Assembly: GCF_900277125.1 (NCBI RefSeq)
Contig: NZ_OPYN01000098.1
Location: 27,328-91,327, forward strand
Direction of reading: 5' to 3'
DNA from: Pseudomonas inefficax
Lineage (GTDB): Bacteria > Pseudomonadota > Gammaproteobacteria > Pseudomonadales > Pseudomonadaceae
DNA length: 64,000 nucleotides
The first letter of the stretch is position 1. Each line of letters starts with the position of its first letter. Below, piece by piece: positions 16,814-25,006 of the stretch. Under the pieces are notes generated by a model. It made no database searches. It saw only the letters and a list, made by a program, of their open reading frames with translations, and was not told where the DNA came from. A program made the translations under genes and the position numbers.

Positions 16814-18348
16814 CAGGCGTCAGCCTTCTTCAGGAATGCCTTGAAGCGCACGAGCTCGGTCAGGCGGTAGCCGCGGTAGCGACCCATCGCCAGCATGAAG
16901 CCCACCAGGATCAGCAGCACGGCCGGGAAGGTGAACACGAAGTACACCAGCTCCGGCACCATCATCAGCAGGTGCGCCAGGGAAGCGGCGAACAGGGTGC
17001 CGATGGCCACTTTCATGGCATGGCCGCCGCCACGCTCTTCCCAGGTAATGGACAGGCGCTCGATGGTCATGGTCAGGATCACCATCGGGAACAGCGCTAC
17101 CGACAGCCCGCGCTCCAGGCCCAGCTTGTGGCTGAACAGGCTGATGGCGGCAATCAGCACCACGACGAAGGTCAGTACCACCGACAGGCGTGGCAGCATC
17201 TGCAGCTTCAGGTGTTCCAGGTACGAGCGCAGCGACAGGCCCAGGGCGGTGATGACCGTGAACAGCACGATGCCGAAGCCCAGCTGGGTCTCGCGGAAGG
17301 CCAGGGCGATCAGTACCGGGGTGAAGGTACCCAGGGTCTGCAGGCCGATCAGGTTGCGCAGCACCAGGATCACCAGCACGCCGATCGGGATCATCACCAT
17401 GATCATGAAGGTTTGCTGGGTTTGCAGCGGCAGGCCGTACAGCGAATATTCGAGGAAGTCGGCGTCGGTATTCTCGTCGGTCAGCTTGGCCAGGCGGATG
17501 GCGTTCATCTCGCTGTTGTTCATGCTGAAGGTAACGTTGGCCTTCTTGCCGCCATCGACGGTGATCAGGTTGTCGTCACCGGTCCACCACAGCAGGCGAT
17601 CGCTGGGCAGGCCCTGCTCGCCGGTGTCCGGGTTGAAGTACAGCCAGTCGCTGCCGTTGAAGCTGCGCAGCCACAGTTCCGGGGTTTGCGGGGTGTCGGC
17701 GACCAGGCGGATGGTGTGCACCTTCTCCATCGGTACGTGGGCGATCGACAGCAGCAGGTCGATGACCTGGGCTTTCTTCATGGCCGTGGTGTCGCCGGCC
17801 AGCAGCAGCTTGACGTTGTCGTCGTTGAGGTTGTTGACCCGCTTGATGGTCTCGCTGACGAAGGTCTCGACGTCGGCCGAATGCTGGCGGATCGGCGCCA
17901 TCAGGGCCTCGGCGGCGATCTTCTCGGGGCCTTCCACTGCCAGGCTGTCACGGAAGGTCGGGCCTTTGACCGTGGTCTTCTCGTTGCTGTAGCGCTTGGT
18001 CAGCACCAGGCGGTAGTAGAGGGTCTGGTTGCCGCTGGCGCGGCGGGCCGACCAGGTGACCTTGCGGTTGCCGTCGGCACGGTTGACGCTCACCCCGTAG
18101 TTGTTGGAGATGAAGCTCTCGTTGAGGCTGACGTAGTCGCGGTTCAGCGGTGGCACGAACATCTGCACCTTGACCGGGTCCTTGGTGCTGGCCACGAACT
18201 CGACCTTGGCGTCGATGTTCCACAGGTCGTCGGTTTCATCCTCGGTTACCGGGATGCCGAGTACGAAGATCTGATAAGCCGTGACCGCCACGCCCAACAG
18301 CACCAGCACGGTGATCAGGACTTTCAGATGGAGGGTAAGAGAGCGCAT
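16813..18348 (-). CDS. Inactive transglutaminase fused to 7 transmembrane helices (UUP1 family)
   Basis: 511 residues. One N-terminal membrane helix (about 7-30) anchors a periplasmic transglutaminase-like domain (about 40-250). The catalytic Cys-His-Asp triad is not apparent (TPELWLRSFNGSDWLYFNPDTGEQG shows the fold), hence inactive. The C-terminal half (about 255-505) has seven strongly hydrophobic helices. The product probably binds peptides and works with the cytosolic ATP-grasp ligase and the periplasmic protease encoded on either side. It is tightly packed: 5 bases after the protease gene and overlapping the ligase gene by 1. Confidence 0.9.
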   Translation of the reverse strand: MRSLTLHLKVLITVLVLLGVAVTAYQIFVLGIPVTEDETDDLWNIDAKVEFVASTKDPVKVQMFVPPLNRDYVSLNESFISNNYGVSVNRADGNRKVTWSARRASGNQTLYYRLVLTKRYSNEKTTVKGPTFRDSLAVEGPEKIAAEALMAPIRQHSADVETFVSETIKRVNNLNDDNVKLLLAGDTTAMKKAQVIDLLLSIAHVPMEKVHTIRLVADTPQTPELWLRSFNGSDWLYFNPDTGEQGLPSDRLLWWTGDDNLITVDGGKKANVTFSMNNSEMNAIRLAKLTDENTDADFLEYSLYGLPLQTQQTFMIMVMIPIGVLVILVLRNLIGLQTLGTFTPVLIALAFRETQLGFGIVLFTVITALGLSLRSYLEHLKLQMLPRLSVVLTFVVVLIAAISLFSHKLGLERGLSVALFPMVILTMTIERLSITWEERGGGHAMKVAIGTLFAASLAHLLMMVPELVYFVFTFPAVLLILVGFMLAMGRYRGYRLTELVRFKAFLKKADA

Positions 18349-18353
18349 CGGGA

Positions 18354-18890
18354 TTACTCTGCTTTGGGAGCGTCGGTGGCACAGGCAGGTTTGCCGGCCG
18401 CGTATTTAAGGCTTGGGTCGACCAGCGCGTCGAAGTGCTTGAGCGCCTCGGAGCCGATCAGCAGCGGGAACTGGAAGGCGCTGCGGTCGGTGAGGTTGAC
18501 TTCGATGGTGCGCACGGCCTGGCCCATGCAGATTTCAAGTTCGATGACCGGGCGTGCGGTGTAGGCCTTGCCCGACTCAGCATCATAGTCGCCGGCCCGG
18601 CGCTTGATCTTGCTTACGCGTGCCAGCGGGCGTTCGATAGGGTGCGAATGGGCGGCGTCGATGGCCAGGTAGAAGCGCACCCAGCTTTCGCCGTTGCGCT
18701 TGAAACGCTTGATGTCGCGGGCGCTGAGCGAGGCGGTCTTGGCGCCGGTGTCGAGCTTGGCGGCCACTTCCAGGTCCAGGTCGCCCAGGCGTGCATATTC
18801 GTTGAGACCGTACACGGTCTTGCCTGCGGCCTGGCCAAGGGCCGGCAGCAGGGTGAGGCAGAGCAGCAATAATGCGGGTGTAAGTCTCAT
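18354..18890 (-). CDS. Retropepsin-like aspartic protease (often named ATP-dependent zinc protease)
   Basis: 178 residues with a signal peptide (about 1-22, cleaved near GQAA), so periplasmic. The aspartic-protease motif K-L-D-T-G-A is at residues 45-50 (Asp47), followed by TASLSARDI. The C-terminal FPLLIGSEAL block is typical of the retropepsin-like PF05618 family, and there is no zinc motif, so the common product name is misleading. ATG 18890 follows AGGA; a longer in-frame extension to 18998 would push the signal peptide inward. First gene of the operon with the 7TM protein and the ATP-grasp ligase. Confidence 0.88.
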   Translation of the reverse strand: MRLTPALLLLCLTLLPALGQAAGKTVYGLNEYARLGDLDLEVAAKLDTGAKTASLSARDIKRFKRNGESWVRFYLAIDAAHSHPIERPLARVSKIKRRAGDYDAESGKAYTARPVIELEICMGQAVRTIEVNLTDRSAFQFPLLIGSEALKHFDALVDPSLKYAAGKPACATDAPKAE

Positions 18891-19134
18891 ATTCCTGGCG
18901 CGGTGCAGTGCAAGGTTCGGGGCTGTTTTCAAAGCCATGTTCAGGGCCGTGTTCAGGGCAAGGCGACTGGCAGCGACTGCGCAAGCTTCCTCGTTCATCT
19001 GTCAACAGCATGAATGGATGACAGACAGGCTATCCATACTCCAACGGAGGCGCGGCATTCTATCACGCCGGCGCCTTGACGCCAGCGGTGCGCGTTCAGA
19101 CAGCATCGGGCAGGCGTTAGTTCGTTCTTAGACG

Positions 19135-19146
19135 ATTGTCGACAAT
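19135..19146. promoter_or_regulatory. Operator 1 of the prp regulator promoter
   Basis: A perfect 12-base palindrome ATTGTCGACAAT, 13 bases upstream of the -35 box. It fits the GTM-KAC symmetry bound by FadR-subfamily GntR proteins. The same word TGTCGACAATAT recurs 73 bases downstream. Confidence 0.65.
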
Positions 19147-19159
19147 ATTCATTTTGTCT

Positions 19160-19188
19160 TTGACTGCAACGGTCGAATTAGCTAATTT
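19160..19188 (+). promoter_or_regulatory. Promoter of the GntR-prpB operon
   Basis: TTGACT (19160-19165), 17 bases, TAATTT (19183-19188): close to sigma-70 consensus with ideal spacing, between the two operator copies. Confidence 0.65.
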
Positions 19189-19209
19189 CTGGCAAAGAGA
19201 TTTGCAAGG

Positions 19210-19221
19210 TGTCGACAATAT
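19210..19221. promoter_or_regulatory. Operator 2, overlapping the regulator's translation start
   Basis: TGTCGACAATAT with core TGTCGACA centred 73 bases from operator 1. It lies about 20 bases after the -10 box and runs into the ATG at 19220, so a bound protein would block early transcription. Confidence 0.65.
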
Positions 19222-19936
19222 GCAAGACCTATCCGCCCCCAGCCCGGGGCTGGCAGACGAAACGGAAACCTTGTCCGAAAACGTCTTCCGGCGCATCCAG
19301 GCGGCCATCGTCAAGGGCGATATCGCCCCCGGCAGCAAGATTTCCGAGCCGGAGCTGGCGCGCACCTACGGCATCAGCCGCGGGCCGCTGCGCGAGGCCA
19401 TCCACCGCCTCGAAGGCCAGCGTCTGCTGGTGCGCGTGCCGCATGTGGGGGCACGGGTGGTTTCGCTCAATCACGCCGAACTGATCGAGCTGTACGAAAT
19501 TCGCGAATCGCTGGAAGGCATGGCCTGCCGCCTGGCCGCCGAACGCATGAGCCAGGCCGACATCGACGAACTGCGCCGGGTGCTCGACACCCACGAGCGC
19601 GATGCCGCGTTCCAGGCCGGCCTGGGCTATTACCAGCAGGAAGGCGACTACGACTTCCATTACCGGATCATCCAGGGCAGCGGTAACCAGACCTTGGTCA
19701 AGATGCTGTGTGGCGAGCTGTACCAACTGGTGCGCATGTACCGCATCCAGTTCTCGGCCACGCCCAACCGGCCGCGCCAGGCCTTTGCCGAACACCACCG
19801 CATCCTCGATGCCATCGCCGACCGAGACGGCGAGCTGGCCGAACTCCTGATGCGCCGCCACATCGGCGCGTCCAAGCGCAATATCGAGCGTCACTATCTG
19901 GACGCCCACAACAACAGCCCACGAGGTGAGAAATGA
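19220..19936 (+). CDS. GntR-family regulator of the methylcitrate cycle (FadR/FCD subfamily)
   Basis: 238 residues. The N-terminal winged helix-turn-helix (about 18-80) includes [30 protein letters not shown]. The C-terminal FCD domain (about 90-215) carries the ligand/metal residues of the family: Asp and His in DYDFHYRI, His in AEHHRIL and His in MRRHIG. Its stop overlaps the prpB start by four bases (ATGA), so it is the first gene of the prp operon. By position it is the local regulator, probably responding to methylcitrate or a related acid. Two palindromes in its own promoter suggest autoregulation. Confidence 0.92.
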   Translation: MQDLSAPSPGLADETETLSENVFRRIQAAIVKGDIAPGSKISEPELARTYGISRGPLREAIHRLEGQRLLVRVPHVGARVVSLNHAELIELYEIRESLEGMACRLAAERMSQADIDELRRVLDTHERDAAFQAGLGYYQQEGDYDFHYRIIQGSGNQTLVKMLCGELYQLVRMYRIQFSATPNRPRQAFAEHHRILDAIADRDGELAELLMRRHIGASKRNIERHYLDAHNNSPRGEK

Positions 19937-20823
19937 CTGTGAAGAGCACCCCCGGTCAGCGTTTCCGCGACGCCGTTGCCGCTGAACATCCGCTGCAGGT
20001 GGTTGGCGCCATCAACGCCAACCATGCCCTGCTGGCCAAGCGCGCCGGCTTCAAGGCCATCTACCTGTCCGGTGGCGGCGTCGCCGCCGGTTCGCTGGGC
20101 CTGCCGGACCTGGGTATCAGCGGCCTGGACGATGTACTCACCGACGTGCGTCGCATCACCGACGTGTGCGACCTGCCGCTGCTGGTGGATGTAGACACCG
20201 GGTTCGGTGCTTCTGCCTTCAACGTCGCCCGTACCGTGCGCTCGATGAGCAAGTTCGGCGCTGCCGCCATCCATATCGAGGACCAGGTTGGCGCCAAGCG
20301 CTGCGGCCACCGCCCGAACAAGGAAATCGTCAGCCAGCAGGAAATGATCGACCGCATCAAGGCCGCAGTCGACGCCCGTACCGATGACAGCTTCGTGATC
20401 ATGGCACGTACCGACGCCCTGGCCGTCGAGGGCCTGAACGCCGCCCTGGACCGCGCCGCTGCCTGCGTCGAGGCCGGTGCCGACATGATCTTCCCGGAAG
20501 CCATCACCGAACTGCAGATGTACAAGACCTTCGCCGACCGGGTGAAGGCACCGATCCTGGCCAACATCACCGAGTTCGGCGCCACGCCGCTGTACACCAC
20601 CGAAGAGCTGGCCTCGGTCGACGTGTCGCTGGTGCTGTACCCGCTGTCGGCGTTCCGCGCCATGAACAAGGCGGCCGAGAACGTGTACACCGCGCTGCGC
20701 CGCGACGGCACGCAGAAAAACGTGATCGACACCATGCAGACCCGCATGGAGCTCTACGATGCCATTGGTTACCACGCCTTCGAGCAGAGCCTCGATGCGT
20801 TGTTTGCCCAGAAGAAGGGCTGA
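19933..20823 (+). CDS. prpB: 2-methylisocitrate lyase
   Basis: 296 residues of the isocitrate lyase/PEP mutase superfamily. It cleaves 2-methylisocitrate to pyruvate and succinate, the last step of the methylcitrate cycle. The active-site loop K-R-C-G-H ([11 protein letters not shown], about residue 121) with catalytic Cys, the metal-binding DVDTGFG (about 85) and the substrate motif LANITEFG are present. The start ATG is coupled to the regulator stop. Confidence 0.97.
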   Translation: MTVKSTPGQRFRDAVAAEHPLQVVGAINANHALLAKRAGFKAIYLSGGGVAAGSLGLPDLGISGLDDVLTDVRRITDVCDLPLLVDVDTGFGASAFNVARTVRSMSKFGAAAIHIEDQVGAKRCGHRPNKEIVSQQEMIDRIKAAVDARTDDSFVIMARTDALAVEGLNAALDRAAACVEAGADMIFPEAITELQMYKTFADRVKAPILANITEFGATPLYTTEELASVDVSLVLYPLSAFRAMNKAAENVYTALRRDGTQKNVIDTMQTRMELYDAIGYHAFEQSLDALFAQKKG

Positions 20824-20848
20824 AGGTCAAAGATTTGCGTTGGAGCGG

Positions 20849-20933
20849 CTGGCCTCTTCGCGGGTAAACCCGCTCCCACAGGGATCCCACATACCTGTGG
20901 GAGCGGGTTTACCCGCGAAGAGGACGGCACAGG
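20849..20933. repeat. REP doublet (REPIN) 6, GGGTAAACCC family, inside the prp operon
   Basis: Arms 20849-20882 and 20893-20933 with cores GCGGGTAAACCCGC/GCGGGTTTACCCGC and only a 10-base loop, between prpB and prpC. Confidence 0.92.
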
Positions 20934-20988
20934 AAAACCCGATTAGCCAGCAAGATTTCCATAACAAGTTCAAGAAAGGAGAAACACC

Positions 20989-22116
20989 ATGGCCGAAGCA
21001 AAAGTACTCAGTGGCGCAGGCCTGCGCGGCCAGGTGGCCGGCCAGACCGCGTTGTCGACCGTGGGCCAGGCCGGTGCCGGGCTGACCTACCGGGGTTACG
21101 ATGTGCGTGACCTTGCCGCCGGTGCCGAGTTCGAAGAAGTCGCCTACCTGCTGCTGTACGGCGAGCTGCCGAGCAAAGCCGATCTGGCCGACTACAAGCG
21201 CAAGCTCAAGGGCCTGCGTGACCTGCCGCAAGCCCTGAAGGAAGTGCTCGAGCGCATCCCGCGTGACGCCCACCCGATGGACGTGATGCGCACCGGTTGC
21301 TCGGTGTTGGGCACCCTGGAGCCCGAACTGACCTTCGATCAGCAGCGCGACAAGACCGACCGCCTGCTGGCGCTGTTCCCGGCGGTGATGTGCTACTGGT
21401 ACCGCTTCACCCACGACGGCGTGCGTATCGACTGTACCAGCGACGAAGACACCCTCGGTGGTCACTTCCTGCACCTGCTGCACGGCAAGAAGCCGAGCGA
21501 GCTGCATGTCAAGGTCATGAACGTGTCGCTGATCCTCTACGCCGAGCACGAGTTCAACGCCTCGACCTTCACCGCTCGTGTCTGTGCCTCGACCCTGTCC
21601 GATCTGTATTCCTGCGTTACCGCTGCCATCGGTTCGCTGCGCGGCCCGCTGCACGGCGGTGCCAACGAAGCGGCGATGGAACTGATCGAGCGCTTCCAGA
21701 GCCCGCAGGAAGCCACTGCCGAGCTGCTGCGCATGCTCGAACGCAAGGACAAGATCATGGGCTTTGGCCATGCCATCTACAAAGAGTCCGACCCGCGCAA
21801 CGAGGTGATCAAGGGCTGGTCGAAGCAGCTCGCCGACGAAGTGGGTGACAAGGTGCTGTACCCGGTTTCCGAAGCCATCGACAAGACCATGTGGGAGCAG
21901 AAGCGCCTGTTCCCCAACGCTGACTTCTACCATGCCTCGGCGTATCACTTCATGGGCATCCCGACCAAGCTGTTCACCCCGATCTTCGTCTGCTCGCGGC
22001 TGACCGGCTGGGCGGCGCATGTCTTCGAACAGCGCGCCAACAACCGCATCATCCGCCCGAGCGCCGAGTATGTCGGCGTCGAGCAGCGCCAGTTCGTGCC
22101 GATCGAACAGCGTTGA
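20989..22116 (+). CDS. prpC: 2-methylcitrate synthase
   Basis: 375 residues of the short citrate synthase type. It condenses propionyl-CoA with oxaloacetate. Catalytic blocks are visible: GPLHGGANEAAM (His of the oxaloacetate site), MGFGHAIYK (second His) and, near the C-terminus, FICSRLTGWAAHVFEQ-type residues preceding RPSAEYVG. The length and N-terminal LSGAGLRGQVAG favour PrpC over GltA (about 430 residues). ATG 20989 follows AAAGGAG. Confidence 0.96.
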   Translation: MAEAKVLSGAGLRGQVAGQTALSTVGQAGAGLTYRGYDVRDLAAGAEFEEVAYLLLYGELPSKADLADYKRKLKGLRDLPQALKEVLERIPRDAHPMDVMRTGCSVLGTLEPELTFDQQRDKTDRLLALFPAVMCYWYRFTHDGVRIDCTSDEDTLGGHFLHLLHGKKPSELHVKVMNVSLILYAEHEFNASTFTARVCASTLSDLYSCVTAAIGSLRGPLHGGANEAAMELIERFQSPQEATAELLRMLERKDKIMGFGHAIYKESDPRNEVIKGWSKQLADEVGDKVLYPVSEAIDKTMWEQKRLFPNADFYHASAYHFMGIPTKLFTPIFVCSRLTGWAAHVFEQRANNRIIRPSAEYVGVEQRQFVPIEQR

Positions 22117-22129
22117 GTCATAGATCGCT

Positions 22130-22232
22130 GGGGCTGCTGCGCAGCCCTTTCGCGACACAAGGCCGCTCCCACAGGGACGGCGCAGTACCTGTGGGAGCGG
22201 CCTTGTGTCGCGAAAGGGGCGCGTAGCGCCCC
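22130..22232. repeat. REP doublet (REPIN) 7, CGACACAAGGCCG family, inside the prp operon
   Basis: Arms 22130-22175 and 22188-22232 start and end with GGGGCTGC/GCGCCCC and contain TCGCGACACAAGGCCGC and its complement. Between prpC and acnD. Confidence 0.92.
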
Positions 22233-22285
22233 CGAGGCCTGAGCCGCACCTGCCCCCGAATACCGTGACCGAGCCTGATAACGAT

Positions 22286-24874
22286 ATGAACACTGCATTC
22301 CGCAAGCACCTGCCAGGCACCGACCTGGACTACTTCGATGCCCGCGCGGCGGTCGAGGCCATCAAGCCCGGCGCCTACGATGGCCTGCCTTACACCTCTC
22401 GGGTACTCGCCGAAAACCTCGTGCGCCGCTGCGATCCGGCTACCCTCGACGCCTCGCTGGGCCAGCTGATCGAGCGCAAGCGCGACCTCGACTTCCCGTG
22501 GTTCCCGGCCCGCGTGGTGTGCCACGACATTCTCGGCCAGACCGCTCTGGTCGACCTTGCCGGCCTGCGTGACGCCATCGCCGACAAAGGCGGCGACCCG
22601 GCCCAGGTCAACCCTGTGGTGCCGGTGCAGCTGATCGTCGACCACTCGTTGGCCGTCGAGTGCGGCGGCTTCGACCCGCAGGCCTTCGAAAAGAACCGCG
22701 CCATCGAAGACCGCCGCAACGAAGACCGCTTCCACTTCATCAACTGGACCAAGAAGGCGTTCAAGAACGTCGACGTGATCCAGCCGGGCAACGGCATCAT
22801 GCACCAGATCAACCTGGAGAAGATGTCGCCGGTGATTCACAACGATCGTGGCGTGGCCTACCCGGACACCTGCGTCGGCACCGACAGCCACACCCCGCAT
22901 GTCGACGCCCTGGGCGTGATCGCCATCGGCGTGGGTGGCCTGGAAGCCGAGAACGTGATGCTTGGCCGTGCATCGTGGATGCGCCTGCCGGAAATCGTCG
23001 GTGTCGAGCTGACCGGCAAGCTGGCACCGAACATCACCGCCACCGACCTGGTGCTGGCCCTGACCGAATTCCTGCGCAAGCAGAAAGTCGTCGGTGCCTA
23101 CCTGGAGTTCCACGGCGAAGGTGCCCGTGCCCTGACCCTGGGCGACCGCGCCACCATCTCCAACATGGCCCCGGAATATGGCGCCACTGCGGCGATGTTC
23201 GCCATCGACCAGCAGACCATCGACTACCTGCGCCTGACCGGCCGCGAAGAGCAGCAGGTCAAGCTGGTTGAAACCTATGCCAAGGCCACCGGCCTGTGGG
23301 CCGACAGCCTGGGCGGCGCGGTCTACGAGCGCACCCTGAGCTTCGATCTGTCGAGCGTGGTGCGCAACATGGCCGGCCCGTCCAACCCGCATGCCCGCGT
23401 CGCCACCAGCGACCTGGCGGCCAAAGGTATCGCCGGCAGCTGGGAAGAAGTGCCGGGACAGATGCCTGATGGTGCAGTGATCATTGCCGCCATCACCAGC
23501 TGCACCAACACCAGCAACCCACGCAACGTGATTGCCGCGGGCCTGCTGGCGCGCAATGCCAACAAACTGGGCCTGGCCCGCAAGCCGTGGGTCAAGTCGT
23601 CGCTGGCGCCTGGCTCCAAGGCCGTGCAGCTGTACCTGGAAGAGGCGGGGCTGGAAAAAGAACTGGAACAGCTCGGCTTCGGCATCGTCGCCTTCGCCTG
23701 CACCACCTGCAACGGTATGTCCGGCGCCCTGGACCCGGTGATCCAGCAGGAGATCATCGACCGTGACCTGTATGCCACTGCCGTGCTGTCGGGCAACCGC
23801 AACTTCGACGGGCGTATCCACCCGTATGCCAAGCAGGCCTTCCTCGCTTCGCCGCCACTGGTAGTGGCCTACGCCATCGCCGGTACCATCCGCTTCGATA
23901 TCGAGAAGGATGTGCTGGGCGTGGTCGATGGCAAGGAAATCCGCCTCAAGGACATCTGGCCCAGCGACGAAGAGATCGACGCCGTGGTGCGCGCCGCGGT
24001 CAAGCCGGAGCAGTTCCGCAAGGTGTACATCCCGATGTTCGCCATTGAGGAAGACCGTGGGCCGAAGGTGGCGCCGTTGTACGACTGGCGCCCGATGAGC
24101 ACCTACATCCGCCGCCCGCCGTACTGGGAGGGCGCCTTGGCCGGTGAACGTACGCTGCGCGGCATGCGCCCGCTGGCAGTGCTGCCGGACAACATCACCA
24201 CCGACCATCTGTCACCGTCCAATGCCATCATGCTCGACAGCGCTGCCGGCGAGTACCTGGCCAAGATGGGCCTGCCGGAGGAGGACTTCAACTCCTACGC
24301 TACCCACCGTGGCGACCACTTGACCGCCCAGCGCGCCACCTTCGCCAACCCCAAGCTGTTCAACGAAATGGTGCGCAAGGAAGACGGCAGCGTGAGGCAG
24401 GGCTCGCTGGCGCGTATCGAGCCGGAAGGCAAGGTGACCCGCATGTGGGAGGCGATCGAGACCTACATGGATCGCAAGCAGCCGCTGATCATCGTCGCCG
24501 GCGCCGACTACGGCCAGGGCTCGTCCCGCGACTGGGCGGCCAAGGGTGTGCGCCTGGCCGGTGTCGAGGCGATCGTCGCCGAAGGCTTCGAGCGTATTCA
24601 CCGCACCAACCTGGTGGGCATGGGCGTACTGCCGCTGGAGTTCAAGCCGGGCACTGACCGCAAGACCCTCGGCCTGGATGGCAGCGAGACCTATGACGTA
24701 CTGGGTGCGCGTACGCCACGGGCGACGCTGACCCTGGTGGTTACCCGCGCCAACGGCGAGCGCCTGGAGGTACCGGTGACCTGCCGCCTGGACACCGCCG
24801 AGGAAGTGTCGATCTACGAGGCTGGTGGGGTGCTGCAGCGCTTTGCCCAGGACTTCCTCGAAGCGAGCGCCTAA
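22286..24874 (+). CDS. acnD: Fe/S-dependent 2-methylcitrate dehydratase AcnD
   Basis: 862 residues of the aconitase A family. With PrpF it turns 2-methylcitrate into 2-methyl-cis-aconitate. The [4Fe-4S] ligands are visible as Cys in TSCTNTSNPRN (about residue 410) and the pair in FACTTCNGMSG (about 475). The C-terminal swivel domain has GADYGQGSSRDWAAKG. AcnD rather than AcnA is indicated by the prpF neighbour and by the N-terminus MNTAFRKHLPGTDLDYFDARAA. ATG 22286 has a weak ribosome site; GTG 22265 in the same frame is the alternative. Confidence 0.95.
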   Translation: MNTAFRKHLPGTDLDYFDARAAVEAIKPGAYDGLPYTSRVLAENLVRRCDPATLDASLGQLIERKRDLDFPWFPARVVCHDILGQTALVDLAGLRDAIADKGGDPAQVNPVVPVQLIVDHSLAVECGGFDPQAFEKNRAIEDRRNEDRFHFINWTKKAFKNVDVIQPGNGIMHQINLEKMSPVIHNDRGVAYPDTCVGTDSHTPHVDALGVIAIGVGGLEAENVMLGRASWMRLPEIVGVELTGKLAPNITATDLVLALTEFLRKQKVVGAYLEFHGEGARALTLGDRATISNMAPEYGATAAMFAIDQQTIDYLRLTGREEQQVKLVETYAKATGLWADSLGGAVYERTLSFDLSSVVRNMAGPSNPHARVATSDLAAKGIAGSWEEVPGQMPDGAVIIAAITSCTNTSNPRNVIAAGLLARNANKLGLARKPWVKSSLAPGSKAVQLYLEEAGLEKELEQLGFGIVAFACTTCNGMSGALDPVIQQEIIDRDLYATAVLSGNRNFDGRIHPYAKQAFLASPPLVVAYAIAGTIRFDIEKDVLGVVDGKEIRLKDIWPSDEEIDAVVRAAVKPEQFRKVYIPMFAIEEDRGPKVAPLYDWRPMSTYIRRPPYWEGALAGERTLRGMRPLAVLPDNITTDHLSPSNAIMLDSAAGEYLAKMGLPEEDFNSYATHRGDHLTAQRATFANPKLFNEMVRKEDGSVRQGSLARIEPEGKVTRMWEAIETYMDRKQPLIIVAGADYGQGSSRDWAAKGVRLAGVEAIVAEGFERIHRTNLVGMGVLPLEFKPGTDRKTLGLDGSETYDVLGARTPRATLTLVVTRANGERLEVPVTCRLDTAEEVSIYEAGGVLQRFAQDFLEASA

Positions 24875-24892
24875 TCAAGAGCAGCGCGGTCA

Positions 24893-24982
24893 CTGTGGGA
24901 GCGGGTTTACCCGCGAATGCGTCAGCAGATGCAACATTGTTTTCTGTTCGGACGCTTTCGCGGGTGAACCCGCTCCCACAGG
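24893..24982. repeat. REP doublet (REPIN) 8, GGGTAAACCC family, inside the prp operon
   Basis: Arms 24893-24917 (GCGGGTTTACCCGC) and 24958-24982 (GCGGGTGAACCCGC), in the opposite relative orientation to REPINs 1, 4 and 6, with a 40-base spacer. Between acnD and prpF. Confidence 0.9.
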
Positions 24983-25006
24983 GGCTGTGCAAGACAGGAA
25001 TTGAAC

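Larger units (their letters stand above)
18891..19219. other. Divergent promoter region, protease operon and prp regulator
   Basis: 329 bases. The left two thirds (18891-19115) show no recognisable gene, though the protease frame stays open back to 18998. The right third contains the prp regulator promoter and its two palindromes, listed separately. Confidence 0.6.

Noticed and set aside
15833..18890. Reading the operon as a ribosomal-protein S6 modification system (rimK)
   Set aside because: The ligase is only RimK-related, and the partners are a membrane protein and a secreted protease, so a ribosomal target is unlikely.
18354..18890. Annotation as ATP-dependent zinc protease
   Set aside because: There is no zinc-binding HExxH or ATPase motif; the visible motif is the aspartic-protease DTGA.
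18891..18998. Longer N-terminus of the retropepsin-like protease
   Set aside because: The added residues are Ala/Leu/Asn repeats that would bury the signal peptide; AGGA precedes ATG 18890.
22118..24208. A 696-codon open frame antisense to acnD, and similar ones opposite prpB, prpD, prpE and the hybrid kinase
   Set aside because: All are shadows of third-position GC bias in the real genes; none has a ribosome site or recognisable domains.
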